Origin: Candidatus Methanoperedens sp.
GTDB lineage: Archaea; Halobacteriota; Methanosarcinia; Methanosarcinales; Methanoperedenaceae
Direction of reading: 5' to 3'
DNA: 64,000 nt
NCBI GenBank assembly: GCA_023249105.1
Contig: JAHFDG010000011.1
Span: 1 to 64,000 of the forward strand
The notes beneath the pieces are model-generated. The model was not told the origin of the DNA. It made no database searches and was given only the letters and a program-made list of their open reading frames with translations. Below, in pieces: positions 43,690 to 52,901 of the stretch. The position numbers and the translations under genes are program-made. Positions within the stretch are counted from its first letter, which is position 1. Every line of letters starts with the position of its first letter.

Positions 43690-44766
43690 TTAAACGATTT
43701 CCTTTGAAGAATCTATAATTACTTTACCACGGATAAAAAACTTGATTGTATCCGCTGCCAGAGTGACATTTTTAGCTTTAGTTATCATGAGCTGGCTGAC
43801 CATTTTATCCTGAGCCTTTACAAATTTTATATCAAATATCACATCGCACTGCCACATGATTTCATTCTCGATTTTTTTATCAATAGTATCCCTCAATGAA
43901 AGCAAGTACAATATAGCATCATTATTTTTAGCAAAGTTATATAGAATATTCACAAAATCTTTTATGTTGTTTCTGCTTACGTTCAGCAACGGGAAAAAAT
44001 TGAAAGTATCAAAAATTATTATCGCATCCTTTTCCTTTATACCCTGCAACTTCCTTTTCATAAATTCCAGTACCCTGTGGTCAGTGTTTTCTCCTTCTCT
44101 TTCAGTTGTCAAAGGCAAATGATACGCACTGAAAACATCTATGAATTCGATACACGAGATATCGAAACCGAGTTTTTCCATTTCCTGGATGATGTACTTG
44201 GGTTCCCGTTCAGTTGTAATGTAATAGCTCTTCCTGGGCTGGGTAAAATGAAACAAAAATATCTCCGAATCGATTTCAGGGTCGGATATTACATATACCA
44301 TCGAACCTGAAGAAAGCCCCCCGCCCATGACATTATCCAGCATGCTTAAACCTGTGGGCTTTATCCATTCTTTTATTTTTATAGAAGCGTGTCCTTTTTC
44401 ATACCATTTTATCCGGTGCTTATCCAGTATTTTCACAAAATTGGCGATATCTATTGGTTTTGAAATGTAATCAATAAAGCCGGCCTCAAGAAATCGTTTT
44501 TTATTCTCTTCCAGGCCATATGCCGTTAGAGCTATTACAGGCACGTCTTTATACTCTGGCTTGCTTTTAATTATTTTTGTCACTTCAACACCATCCATGC
44601 CTGGCAGCGCTATATCCATAAATATCAAATCATAAACTTCTTTTTCCGTCTTCTTAATTGCCTCTTCCCCATCTACTGCCCCATGGGCGGTATAGCCATG
44701 TGCATTCAATACATCAAGCACCATTTCCATGTTGTAAGGGTTATCCTCGACCACGAGAACCTTCAT
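43690..44766 (-). CDS. Response regulator fused to a KaiC/RecA-like domain
   Basis: The 358-aa protein has a receiver domain (about 1-120) with phospho-Asp in DLIFMDIALPGMDG, DD-type acidic residues (VVEDNPYN) and Lys in YISKPIDI. The C-terminal part (about 140-350, TGLSMLDNVMGGGLSSGSMVYVIS, FHFTQPRKSYYIT, AIIIFDTFNFFPLL) resembles a degenerate KaiC/GvpD-like P-loop domain: the GK[ST] of Walker A is replaced. The gene overlaps the kinase stop/start by one base. Confidence 0.85.
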   Translation of the reverse strand: MKVLVVEDNPYNMEMVLDVLNAHGYTAHGAVDGEEAIKKTEKEVYDLIFMDIALPGMDGVEVTKIIKSKPEYKDVPVIALTAYGLEENKKRFLEAGFIDYISKPIDIANFVKILDKHRIKWYEKGHASIKIKEWIKPTGLSMLDNVMGGGLSSGSMVYVISDPEIDSEIFLFHFTQPRKSYYITTEREPKYIIQEMEKLGFDISCIEFIDVFSAYHLPLTTEREGENTDHRVLEFMKRKLQGIKEKDAIIIFDTFNFFPLLNVSRNNIKDFVNILYNFAKNNDAILYLLSLRDTIDKKIENEIMWQCDVIFDIKFVKAQDKMVSQLMITKAKNVTLAADTIKFFIRGKVIIDSSKEIV

Positions 44767-45506
44767 TATTTAATCCCCTTTCTTTGCTGTAAAGGCAAAA
44801 GAAACGTAAAGGTACTGCCCTCTTTGAATTTACTCTCTGCCATGATTTTACCTCCGTGCATCTCGACCAGATACTTTGAAATCACAAGCCCAAGCCCTGT
44901 ACCATCATATTCCTTGGTGATTCCCATATCAAGCTGCTCGAATGTTTTGAACAGTTTCCCCATATCATTTTCCCGGATACCAATACCTGTATCTGAAATT
45001 GAGAATTGCGCCGTATCTTCCAATTTCCTGGTTGTTATGGTTACAGTTCCACCTTCATCTTTGCTGAATTTCACAGCGTTATCCAGTAAGTTGAAAAGAA
45101 CCTGCCTGAATTTATTCTGGTCTGCATCTATTAACTCCAGTTGGGGATCAAGTTCTTTTTTAAGAATTATATTGCGTTTTGCTGCTTTATCTTTAAATAG
45201 AGCTATGTTCTCCTCTATGGCAAGTGGCACTGAAAACGGTTCAATGTTTAGTTCCATGTTTTCAGTTTCTATCCTGATAAGGTCGAATACATCGTTTATA
45301 AGATCACGCAATTGCATGCTGTTTGCAAGTATATTGTCTAAATAATGCTCCTGTTTTTCGTTCAATTCCCCTGCTACCCTCTGTTTCATTAATTCTGAAA
45401 AACCGATGATTGAATTCAAAGGCGTGCGAAGCTTGTGTCTCATATTTGCAAGAAACTCTAATTTTGCTTTGCTTGCACACACCGGGCGCTTTTTTTCAAG
45501 AGGCAT
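44766..45506 (-). CDS. Sensor-less histidine kinase
   Basis: The 246-aa protein contains only the HisKA and HATPase parts: phospho-His in FLANMRHKLRTPLNSIIGFSE (about residue 24; usually SHELRTPLN), N box FNLLDNAVKFSKDEGG, G1 SISDTGIGIRE and G2 GTGLGLVISKYLVEMHGG. No sensor domain or membrane segment precedes them, because a TAG stop lies two codons before the ATG. It sits before the response regulator, so they form a pair. Confidence 0.9.
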   Translation of the reverse strand: MPLEKKRPVCASKAKLEFLANMRHKLRTPLNSIIGFSELMKQRVAGELNEKQEHYLDNILANSMQLRDLINDVFDLIRIETENMELNIEPFSVPLAIEENIALFKDKAAKRNIILKKELDPQLELIDADQNKFRQVLFNLLDNAVKFSKDEGGTVTITTRKLEDTAQFSISDTGIGIRENDMGKLFKTFEQLDMGITKEYDGTGLGLVISKYLVEMHGGKIMAESKFKEGSTFTFLLPLQQRKGIK

Positions 45507-45509
45507 AAT

Positions 45510-45653
45510 CTACGTTCCGCCACTGGTATTTTCACGAATTCCGGCATCTGCGTGTCCTGATTTTCCCAGTCTGGCAATTCGCCGGTAAAATCCTGCCAAT
45601 TCATTTATGAGATGTTCATCTTTCAATTTGTTGTCCCCCAGGAGACTGCAAAT
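45510..45653 (-). pseudogene. Coding-like remnant before the histidine kinase
   Basis: The same frame as the kinase continues upstream for about 47 codons (LKDEHLINELAGFYRRIARLGKSG...) between a TGA at 45654-45656 and the TAG at 45510-45512. It may be a decayed linker of a once longer kinase, or a TTG-started small gene. The rest of 45507-45841 carries no gene apart from the ribosomal leader. Confidence 0.35.
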
Positions 45654-45790
45654 TCACCAACCTTCCACATAAGGTATATTTTTGTCCTATTCTATGTTTG
45701 TATCTAATACCTTTAAAAGCTTCCTGATTTACAGCAACCTGTGCCTGCCCAACCGATACCTTAAAGTACTATCTCACCAAAATTAGCACT

Positions 45791-45840
45791 CCCCTATCAT
45801 CCGTAGGAGACAATAGTCGATTACTACGGGAGGAATACTC
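45791..45840 (+). promoter_or_regulatory. Leader hairpin over the L1 ribosome site (autoregulation candidate)
   Basis: ccgtag (45801-45806) pairs with ctacgg (45824-45829), and ctccc upstream can pair with gggag (45828-45832) of the Shine-Dalgarno gggagg. In archaea ribosomal protein L1 represses its own operon by binding such a leader copying its 23S site. Whether L1 binds here is inferred. Confidence 0.45.
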
Positions 45841-45841
45841 A

Positions 45842-46483
45842 TTGGAACAAGAAAAGATATTAGAAGCTGTGAAACAGGCGCTGGAGAAAGCACCTGAGCG
45901 TAAATTTTCTGAAAGCGTTGACATTGCCATCAACCTCAAAAACCTTGATATGAATCAGCCTACGAACAGGCTTGATGAAGAGATAATCCTGCCAAACGGC
46001 CTGGGAAGACCCATAAAAATCGCGGTATTCGCAAAAGGTGAGACCGCGCAGAGAGCAAAAGGCGCAGGCGCTGATTATGTTTTCGACCCGGATGAAATCG
46101 CAGTTCTCGGCGAAGATAAGCCACGCGCAAAAGCCCTGGCAGAAGAAGTCAATTTCTTCATAGCAGAAGCTGCCTTCATGCCTGCAATCGGCAAAACACT
46201 TGGTCAGGTGCTCGGTCCGAGGGGAAAAATGCCCATACCCCTGACACCCGATAAAGATGTCGTGCAGATAATCAACAAATCAAGGAACTCAATAAAATTG
46301 AGGTCAAAGGATAAGATGACATTCCACATTTCAGTGGGAAAAAAAGAAATGGAGCCCCAGAAACTTGCACAGAATATTGAAACCATAATAAATCGTATCG
46401 AACACAGGTACGAACGGGGCTTGTATAATGTAAAATCCATATATGTCAAATCCACCATGGGACCTTCAGTGAGGGTGGTCTAA
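45842..46483 (+). CDS. rpl1: Ribosomal protein L1
   Basis: The 213-aa protein starts at a TTG, nine bases after gggagg. L1 features: KIAVFAKGETAQRAKGAGADYVFDPDE, GKTLGQVLGPRGKMP and the late NVKSIYVKSTMGPSVRV. It binds 23S rRNA at the L1 stalk and can repress its operon. The L10 gene begins directly after its stop. Confidence 0.97.
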   Translation: MEQEKILEAVKQALEKAPERKFSESVDIAINLKNLDMNQPTNRLDEEIILPNGLGRPIKIAVFAKGETAQRAKGAGADYVFDPDEIAVLGEDKPRAKALAEEVNFFIAEAAFMPAIGKTLGQVLGPRGKMPIPLTPDKDVVQIINKSRNSIKLRSKDKMTFHISVGKKEMEPQKLAQNIETIINRIEHRYERGLYNVKSIYVKSTMGPSVRVV

Positions 46484-47515
46484 ATGACGACAGAATTAGC
46501 TCACCAAAGTATTCACATTCCCAAATGGAAGAAAGATGAGATAGAGGATATAAAAAATCTGCTTACAACTCATTCATCGGTAGGCATCGTCGGGGTTCAC
46601 GGTATACCTTCAAGCCAGCTCCAGGTAATGCGAAAGAACCTGCGCGGTCTTGCTGATATCAAGATGTGCAGGAACTCCCTTATCGACCGTGCCCTTGACG
46701 AATCATCTGAAGATATCAAAAAGATAGGTAAGTATGTTGAGGACCAGACTGCTTTGCTATTCACCAACGAGAATCCCTTCAAGCTCTACAAGATTTTAGA
46801 TAAGGGAAAGACCCAGGCCCCCATAAAAGCGGGAGCGGTCTCTCCAAAGGATATAGTTATCGAGAAGGGACCAACCTCATTCCCGCCCGGACCGATAGTT
46901 GGAGAATTGACCGGTGCAGGAATTCCGGCAGGTATTGAAGGCGGAAAGGTAGTAATCCGCGAGACAAAGACGGTAGCTAAAAAAGGTGACGTGGTTGATG
47001 CGAAACTTGCATCCATACTCGCCCGCCTTAATATCCGTCCTGTGGATCTGGGGCTTGAACTTCGTGCTGTTTATGAAAATGGCATGATATATGAATCAAA
47101 GCTCCTGTCAGTTGATGAAGCACAGTATATAGCCAACCTGACTACCGCAGTCCAGAGGGCATTTAATTTATCCATCAACTCAGCATACCCGGCGAAACCC
47201 ACGATTAGTATATTGCTTACCAAAGCAGCATCCCAGTCGAGGAATCTTGCCATTAATGCCGAGCTGATAATACCTGATATTATCGATGTGTTGCTTTCAA
47301 AGGCAAACGCCCAGATGATATCGCTTGCAAGGGTTGCATCCGGAAAGGACGCAAATGCAATCGGCGACAAGTTGAAAGAAAAGCTTGCTTCTGCGCCCAG
47401 CGCAGAAAAGAAACCTGAGGTTGCGGCAGCTCCGGCAGAAGCAAAAGCAGAGAAGAAGAAAGAAGAACCAAAAGAAACAGAGATTGCAGCGGGCTTAGGC
47501 TCGTTATTCGGTTAA
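46484..47515 (+). CDS. rplP0: Ribosomal protein L10 (P0)
   Basis: The 343-aa protein has archaeal P0 structure: rRNA-binding N-terminal part (PKWKKDEIEDIKNLL, VGVHGIPSSQLQVMRKNLRG, NSLIDRALDE), an insertion domain, P1-binding helices, an Ala/Lys/Glu hinge and the shared tail AAGLGSLFG. It anchors P1 dimers at the ribosome stalk. It is adjacent to L1 with no gap. Confidence 0.97.
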   Translation: MTTELAHQSIHIPKWKKDEIEDIKNLLTTHSSVGIVGVHGIPSSQLQVMRKNLRGLADIKMCRNSLIDRALDESSEDIKKIGKYVEDQTALLFTNENPFKLYKILDKGKTQAPIKAGAVSPKDIVIEKGPTSFPPGPIVGELTGAGIPAGIEGGKVVIRETKTVAKKGDVVDAKLASILARLNIRPVDLGLELRAVYENGMIYESKLLSVDEAQYIANLTTAVQRAFNLSINSAYPAKPTISILLTKAASQSRNLAINAELIIPDIIDVLLSKANAQMISLARVASGKDANAIGDKLKEKLASAPSAEKKPEVAAAPAEAKAEKKKEEPKETEIAAGLGSLFG

Positions 47516-47534
47516 TTTATAAAAGGTGATTAAA

Positions 47535-47837
47535 ATGGAATACGTATATGCAGCGCTATTATTACACAGCGCAGAAAAGAAAATTACAGAAGAAGGAATC
47601 ACCGCTGTTGTCAAAGCAGCAGGTGCAGAAGTTGATGCAGTAAGGGCAAAAGCGCTTGTTTCAGCTCTTGAAGGTGTCAACATAGAAGAAGCTATTTCAA
47701 AGGCGGCATTCGCAGCCCCGGCAGCAGCTCCAGCAGCGGCAGCCCCGGCAGCAGCTGAAACGCCTAAGAAAGACGAGAAAGCAAAAGAAAAATCTGAAGA
47801 ATCTGGAATGGAAGGGCTCGGTGCACTGTTCGGCTAA
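47535..47837 (+). CDS. rpl12: Ribosomal protein P1 (L12 archaeal)
   Basis: This 100-aa protein starts at the ATG after aaaggtgat; a GTG three codons earlier overlaps that site. [30 protein letters not shown] dimerises; an Ala/Pro hinge and the tail [10 protein letters not shown], like that of P0, recruit elongation factors. It is the last gene of the L1-L10-P1 operon. Confidence 0.97.
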   Translation: MEYVYAALLLHSAEKKITEEGITAVVKAAGAEVDAVRAKALVSALEGVNIEEAISKAAFAAPAAAPAAAAPAAAETPKKDEKAKEKSEESGMEGLGALFG

Positions 47838-47943
47838 GAACCTACATTCTTTTTTATTTTTTATTTGTTTTTATTACAGTTAAATAATATATACTCAATG
47901 TTATTTTAAACGCAATATTTAAAATAACTGAGGTCATCTAAAC

Positions 47944-49617
47944 ATGGGTATCATGAGAAGCGATAATATCAAAAAAGGACTTGAGCGCGCCCCCCACAGG
48001 TCTTTATTAAAAGCAGTCGGGCTGACCGATGAAGAAATGGCTCTTCCGTTCATAGGAGTGGTGAATTCCTGGAACGAGGTAATACCCGGACATATACATC
48101 TTGATAAGCTTGCTGAGGCGGTAAAAGCTGGGATACGAATGGCAGGAGGCGTGCCTTTTGAGTTCAACACCATCGGGATATGCGATGGCATTGCGATGGG
48201 GCATACAGGCATGAAGAATTCGCTGCCCAGCAGGGAAATAATAGCCGACAGCATCGAGCTAATGGTGGAAGCGCACCAGTTCGACGGAATGGTCATGATA
48301 CCAACATGCGACAAAATTGTGCCGGGACATCTCATGGCTGCCGGGCGTCTTGATATACCTACTATAGTTGTAACAGGCGGGCCTATGATGCCGGGAATAG
48401 TGGGTGACGAACCCCGTGATGTGATTTCTTTGTTCGAGGCTGTGGGAGCGCGGCGCAGCAACAAACTCTCAGACCAGGAACTTAAGAACCTTGAGGACTG
48501 CGCATGCTGCGGGGCGGGTTCATGCGCCGGCCTATTTACAGCCAATACGATGGCATGCGTGACCGAGGCGCTGGGCCTGAGTCTTCCCGGATGCGGAACC
48601 GCGCATGCTGTGGACGCTAAAAAAGTAAGATTGGCAAAGCATTCAGGAATGAAGATACTTGAACTTGTGGAAAAAGGCATAAGACCAACACAAATAGTTA
48701 CCAGGGAATCGCTTGATAATGCGATACGCGTAGACATGGCAATAGGGGGCAGCACAAATACTGCTCTCCATTTGCCCGCAATAGCGCTTGAATTCGGGCT
48801 TGACATCCCGCTTTCGAGGTTTGATGAAATAAGCAAAGAGACGCCGCATCTTATAAACCTGAGGCCGGGAGGAGACCGCTTCCTTATCGATTTTGAACGC
48901 GCCGGCGGCGTGCCTGCAATCCAGCAGCGGTTGCAGGAGAACCTTGATATCAACACCCTGACTGTGTCAGGAAAAACGCTGGGTGAAAACCTGAAGGAGT
49001 ACATAATCATAAATCCACGTGCCAATAAGGAAATAATCGCAACACTTGGGTCACCTGTCCATGCAGAAGGAGGCATAGCTGTGCTGAAGGGAAGCCTTGC
49101 GCCTGATGGTTCGGTTATAAAGCAGACTGCAGTAAGCCAGAAAATGTTGAAGCATTCAGGACCTGCACGTGTTTTTGATGGTGAAGAGGCGGCGATGAAG
49201 GCCATAATGGAGAAGAAGATTAAACCCGGTGATTGCCTCGTTATCAGGTACGAAGGGCCAAAAGGAGGGCCGGGAATGCGGGAAATGCTCTCACCGACAG
49301 CAGCGATAGCCGGCATGGGACTTATCGATTCGGTTGCGCTCATAACAGACGGGCGGTTCTCAGGGGGAACGCGAGGGCCATGTATAGGTCATGTATCGCC
49401 AGAGGCTGCAGATGGCGGCCCGATAGCACTTGTGAAAGATGGCGATATTATTGAGATAGATATACCAAAGCGGATTTTGAATATTAAGCTCTCGCAGGAT
49501 GAACTTGAGAACCGAAGAAAAGCATGGAAACCGCCGGCTCCAAAGGTTACGAGAGGTTATCTTGCGAGGTATCAGAGATTGGTTAGCTCGGCGGATAAGG
49601 GTGCAGTTTTTTCATAA
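47944..49617 (+). CDS. ilvD: Dihydroxy-acid dehydratase
   Basis: The 557-aa enzyme has the Fe-S ligands in PTCDKIVPG and [18 protein letters not shown], the substrate loop [19 protein letters not shown] and the early [26 protein letters not shown]. It makes 2-keto acids for valine, leucine and isoleucine. Length is normal. The ATG could be either of two, three codons apart. No other ilv gene lies close. Confidence 0.96.
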   Translation: MGIMRSDNIKKGLERAPHRSLLKAVGLTDEEMALPFIGVVNSWNEVIPGHIHLDKLAEAVKAGIRMAGGVPFEFNTIGICDGIAMGHTGMKNSLPSREIIADSIELMVEAHQFDGMVMIPTCDKIVPGHLMAAGRLDIPTIVVTGGPMMPGIVGDEPRDVISLFEAVGARRSNKLSDQELKNLEDCACCGAGSCAGLFTANTMACVTEALGLSLPGCGTAHAVDAKKVRLAKHSGMKILELVEKGIRPTQIVTRESLDNAIRVDMAIGGSTNTALHLPAIALEFGLDIPLSRFDEISKETPHLINLRPGGDRFLIDFERAGGVPAIQQRLQENLDINTLTVSGKTLGENLKEYIIINPRANKEIIATLGSPVHAEGGIAVLKGSLAPDGSVIKQTAVSQKMLKHSGPARVFDGEEAAMKAIMEKKIKPGDCLVIRYEGPKGGPGMREMLSPTAAIAGMGLIDSVALITDGRFSGGTRGPCIGHVSPEAADGGPIALVKDGDIIEIDIPKRILNIKLSQDELENRRKAWKPPAPKVTRGYLARYQRLVSSADKGAVFS

Positions 49618-49655
49618 ACGATGTTTGAAACGCGCTATTAAATGTTTAAAGCTCC

Positions 49656-50524
49656 ATGAAACCTGCAATATTTCACGTAGATGCATTCACTGACAAACCT
49701 TTTGCAGGAAATCCTGCTGGTGTATGCATCCTTCAAGAGCAATATGATGATGACTGGATGCAGAAAGTAGCGCAGGAAATGAATTTGTCCGAGACTGCTT
49801 TTCTTTACAGGGAAAATGATGGCTTCAATCTTCGCTGGTTCACCCCGGCTGTTGAAGTTGACCTCTGCGGTCATGCAACTCTGGCAAGTGCGCATGTGTT
49901 ATGGGAAGCGGGTTATCTGAAGCCAGACCAGCAGGTTCGATTTTATACACGCAGCGGGCTTTTGACTGCCATGCGCAAGGGTGACTGGATCGAACTTGAT
50001 TTCCCGGCAGAACCAGAAGAAAAAGCATCATCTCCTCCTGAACTCGTGGAGGCTCTTGGGGTTACGCCAAAATATGTTGGAAGGAACAGATTTGATTATC
50101 TCGTAGAAGTTGATTCCGAAGAAACAGTGCGAAACTTAAAGCCGGATTTTACTTTGTTGGGGAAAATTCCAGTCCGTGGAGTAATAGTTACGGGTCCTGC
50201 CACGTCGCAAGGGTTTGACTTTGTTTCACGATTTTTTGCGCCGGGAGTCGGAATCAATGAGGACCCTGTAACCGGATCTGCGCATTGCTGTCTTGGTCAT
50301 TTTTGGGGAAAACGCCTGAACAAAAATGAGTTATACATGGCGACTTGAATAAATACGCATGATACGCTCTACTGTGCCGTATTTATACGCAATTACTTAT
50401 GACGCTGTGTATAGTAGCCTGTCAGGTTTCTGCGCGCGGCGGTGTCCTGCGTGTTCGATTGGGCGGGAAACGTGTATATATCAGCGGACAGGCTGTGACA
50501 GTTCTGCGCGGAGAGTTACTCTAA
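49656..50524 (+). pseudogene. PhzF-family isomerase, broken by a short insertion
   Basis: The first 230 codons are a good PhzF protein: VDAFTDKPFAGNPAGVCIL, the Glu in MNLSETAFLY, GHATLASAHVLW and the late DPVTGSAHCCLGHFW. The frame stops at TGA (50346-50348). After about 75 bases the missing tail resumes in another frame (QVSARGGVLRVRLGGKRVYI to TAA at 50522). The intervening DNA contains a palindrome. PhzF relatives act as isomerases or epimerases with unknown substrates. The end overlaps the prenyl-synthase gene. Confidence 0.8.
50346..50422. repeat. Short insertion with inverted repeat inside phzF
   Basis: The interruption holds 9-bp arms ataaatacg (50349-50357) and cgtatttat (50378-50386) and two more tacgc words. 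Flanks are coding on both sides. It looks like a miniature palindromic element or the product of a small insertion; no target duplication is clear. Confidence 0.5.
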
Positions 50525-51483
50525 TACTTCCTCTCAATCATATAATCCGCAAGCCCGATGAGAGTCTTCTTTGCCTCGGAATCAGGAAGCGCTGAAAGTG
50601 CAGCCTTGCCTTCATCGACAAACCCAAGCGCTTTGTTCATTGCGTAATCAATCGAACCTGATTCTTTAAGGGTGGTAAGCGCTGCGGATATCTCGCTCCT
50701 TGTCGCATTGCTCTTCCCCAGCGCATCAATGCTCACGCCTTTTGACAATGCATGGATAACAATAAGTGTGCGTTTACCCTCAATAATGTCTCCTCCCTGC
50801 GCTTTCCCGAGTATTTCCTCAGGCGTTATAAGGTCAATAACATCGTCGTAAATCTGGAATCCAACGCCCGTCAGGCGGCCAAAATCCCACAAAGCCCTCA
50901 CTTGGTCACGGTTAGCACCTGATAACACTGCTCCTAATTTGAGTGCAGTAGCAAAAAGTACAGCCGTCTTTTTCTCGACCATTCGCATATACTCTTCTTC
51001 AGTCACATCCTTCCGTGTCTGGAAATTCATGTCCATCCACTGGCCTTCACAAATATCAGTGCAGGTCTTTGACAGGAGCTCAAGACTTTCAACAAGTCTC
51101 TGCGGTTCGCTTTTTGTACAGGAAAGGATCTCAAAAGCCTTTGAATAAAGGGCATCTCCGGCTATTATCGCTCTCGGAACGCCCCATTTTTTATGAACCG
51201 TTGTGAGTCCTCTCCGGAGGTCTGCCTCATCCATGATATCATCGTGAATTAGGGTGAAATTATGCACAAGTTCAACCGCGACTGCCGCAGGAAGAACATC
51301 CTCGGGCTTTCCGCCTACAGCTTCGGCTGCAAGCAATAATGCAGATGGACGAAGCCGCTTTCCCCCCCCATCAAGAAGATGACGCATGGCTTTATACAAT
51401 TCATCAGGCGGGGTAATTGGAAGGAACTTAGGGATAGATTCGTCAATCAATTTAGCTTTTTTCTGGAGGGTCTCTTCAATCAT
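50521..51483 (-). CDS. Polyprenyl diphosphate synthase (GGPP synthase type)
   Basis: The 320-aa enzyme has the first Asp-rich motif LIHDDIMDEADLRRG (about residues 80-94) and the second YDDVIDLITPEEILGK, typical of short-chain trans-prenyl synthases making GGPP or farnesylgeranyl-PP for archaeal lipids. The residue five before the first motif (Phe) favours C20-25 products. It is the last gene of the MVK-IPK-Fni-RNase J operon. Confidence 0.93.
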   Translation of the reverse strand: MIEETLQKKAKLIDESIPKFLPITPPDELYKAMRHLLDGGGKRLRPSALLLAAEAVGGKPEDVLPAAVAVELVHNFTLIHDDIMDEADLRRGLTTVHKKWGVPRAIIAGDALYSKAFEILSCTKSEPQRLVESLELLSKTCTDICEGQWMDMNFQTRKDVTEEEYMRMVEKKTAVLFATALKLGAVLSGANRDQVRALWDFGRLTGVGFQIYDDVIDLITPEEILGKAQGGDIIEGKRTLIVIHALSKGVSIDALGKSNATRSEISAALTTLKESGSIDYAMNKALGFVDEGKAALSALPDSEAKKTLIGLADYMIERKY

Positions 51484-51525
51484 ATACTGGTTATCTCCGT
51501 TTTAAAGACTGTCTTATGAGGTTTT

Positions 51526-52863
51526 TCATAGAACCATTTCCTCTCCATTTCTCATGATATGGACCGTATCACCGAAATGGTATCCGGCGTCCTCAGCCAG
51601 CTCCACATAATGGGAATGCATTACCATATTCCCGTGGGATGGGATAACCTGCTCGGGATTTACAAGACGCAGCAATTCCCAGTGGTCTTCCCTTGAAGCG
51701 TGACCCGATACGTGTACATTTTCATAAATACGAGCGCCCGCCATTTTCAGTTTAATCTCAAGAGCATGCCTGTTCGCAATCGTCATTGGGCTCGGGATGG
51801 TGTTTGCCGAGAATATGACCTTATCCCCGGGCTCGATCCTGAATTGTGTCTCACCATTAGCAATTCTTGTGAGTATTGAATTAGGCTCGCCCTGGTGACC
51901 GGTTACTATGGGGAGATAGTTCTTCTTTCCTTCCTGGGATATGCGTTTCAGGAATTTATCAACTGAGTTCCTGTTACCGTATATTTCAAGATTTTTAGGG
52001 AATTTAATATACCCCATCTTCTGAGCTATTGAAAGATAACGTTCCATTGACCGTCCCAGCAATACGGGAATCCTGTCCATTTCCTGTGCTGCCTGGATAA
52101 TTGCATTGATACGCGCAATATGTGATGAGAATGTGGTAATTATTACTCCTGATTCTGTCTCTTCAGTACCAAGAAGTACGTCACGTACAAGGTCTTTTGC
52201 TATTTGTTCTGAGGGCGTTTTCCCGGAGAGGCCAGAATTTGTACTCTCTGTTATCATGGCTTTTACGCCTTCGTTACCGAGCCTCCTTAACCTTGCGAAA
52301 TCCGGGGCTTCGCCGATGGTCGGGGTCCTGTCCAGTTTGAAGTCGCTGGCATATAGTACTGCACCGGCGGGAGTATGGATTGCTGCAAAAGCCGAATCCA
52401 CTATACTGTGCTGGATTCGTATGAATTCGATCTGGATATCAGGCGTAAGATTATATCGCCCGCCAATCTTCAGCGGGATAACCTCATTATTCACCCTGAA
52501 TTTCTTTTCATCTGATATCTCATGCTTTACAAGCTCTGCTGTATACGGCGTTGCTATTATGGGCGCCTTATATCTGTGGGCAAGCTTTGGAATGGCACCG
52601 ATATGGTCAAGATGACCGTGTGTGCAGACTATTGCTTTTACGCTCCCGCCTGCATCATTCATGATCGTGTCATCCGGGATCGCTCCCATTTTTATAAGGT
52701 CCATTGAATGCATTTTGTCTATTTCGACATCTTCATGTATCTGGACCCTGTCCAGTTGCAGTCCCATATCAAGGACAATAATGTCATTACCTACTCTTAC
52801 ACCGGTCATGTTCCGGCCCATTTCATTATAGCCGCCGACCGCAATAATTCCTATTTCTGTCAT
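51526..52863 (-). CDS. rnj: aRNase J, beta-CASP ribonuclease
   Basis: The 445-aa enzyme has the metallo-beta-lactamase motif CTHGHLDHIGAIP (HxHxDH), a beta-CASP insertion (ITTFSSHIARINAIIQAAQ), GHQGEP and the late VHVSGHASREDHWELL and PSHGNMVMH. aRNase J is a 5'-3' exonuclease in RNA decay. It sits inside the isoprenoid operon, between Fni and GGPP synthase, as in other euryarchaeota. Confidence 0.95.
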   Translation of the reverse strand: MTEIGIIAVGGYNEMGRNMTGVRVGNDIIVLDMGLQLDRVQIHEDVEIDKMHSMDLIKMGAIPDDTIMNDAGGSVKAIVCTHGHLDHIGAIPKLAHRYKAPIIATPYTAELVKHEISDEKKFRVNNEVIPLKIGGRYNLTPDIQIEFIRIQHSIVDSAFAAIHTPAGAVLYASDFKLDRTPTIGEAPDFARLRRLGNEGVKAMITESTNSGLSGKTPSEQIAKDLVRDVLLGTEETESGVIITTFSSHIARINAIIQAAQEMDRIPVLLGRSMERYLSIAQKMGYIKFPKNLEIYGNRNSVDKFLKRISQEGKKNYLPIVTGHQGEPNSILTRIANGETQFRIEPGDKVIFSANTIPSPMTIANRHALEIKLKMAGARIYENVHVSGHASREDHWELLRLVNPEQVIPSHGNMVMHSHYVELAEDAGYHFGDTVHIMRNGEEMVL

Positions 52864-52901
52864 TTAATTCACTCCATAATAATAATTTTATATTGTATAT
52901 T

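Noticed and set aside
47934-49343. Long antisense frame (469 codons) opposite ilvD
   Set aside because: Ser/Pro-rich shadow of a strongly coding gene; typical antisense open frame.
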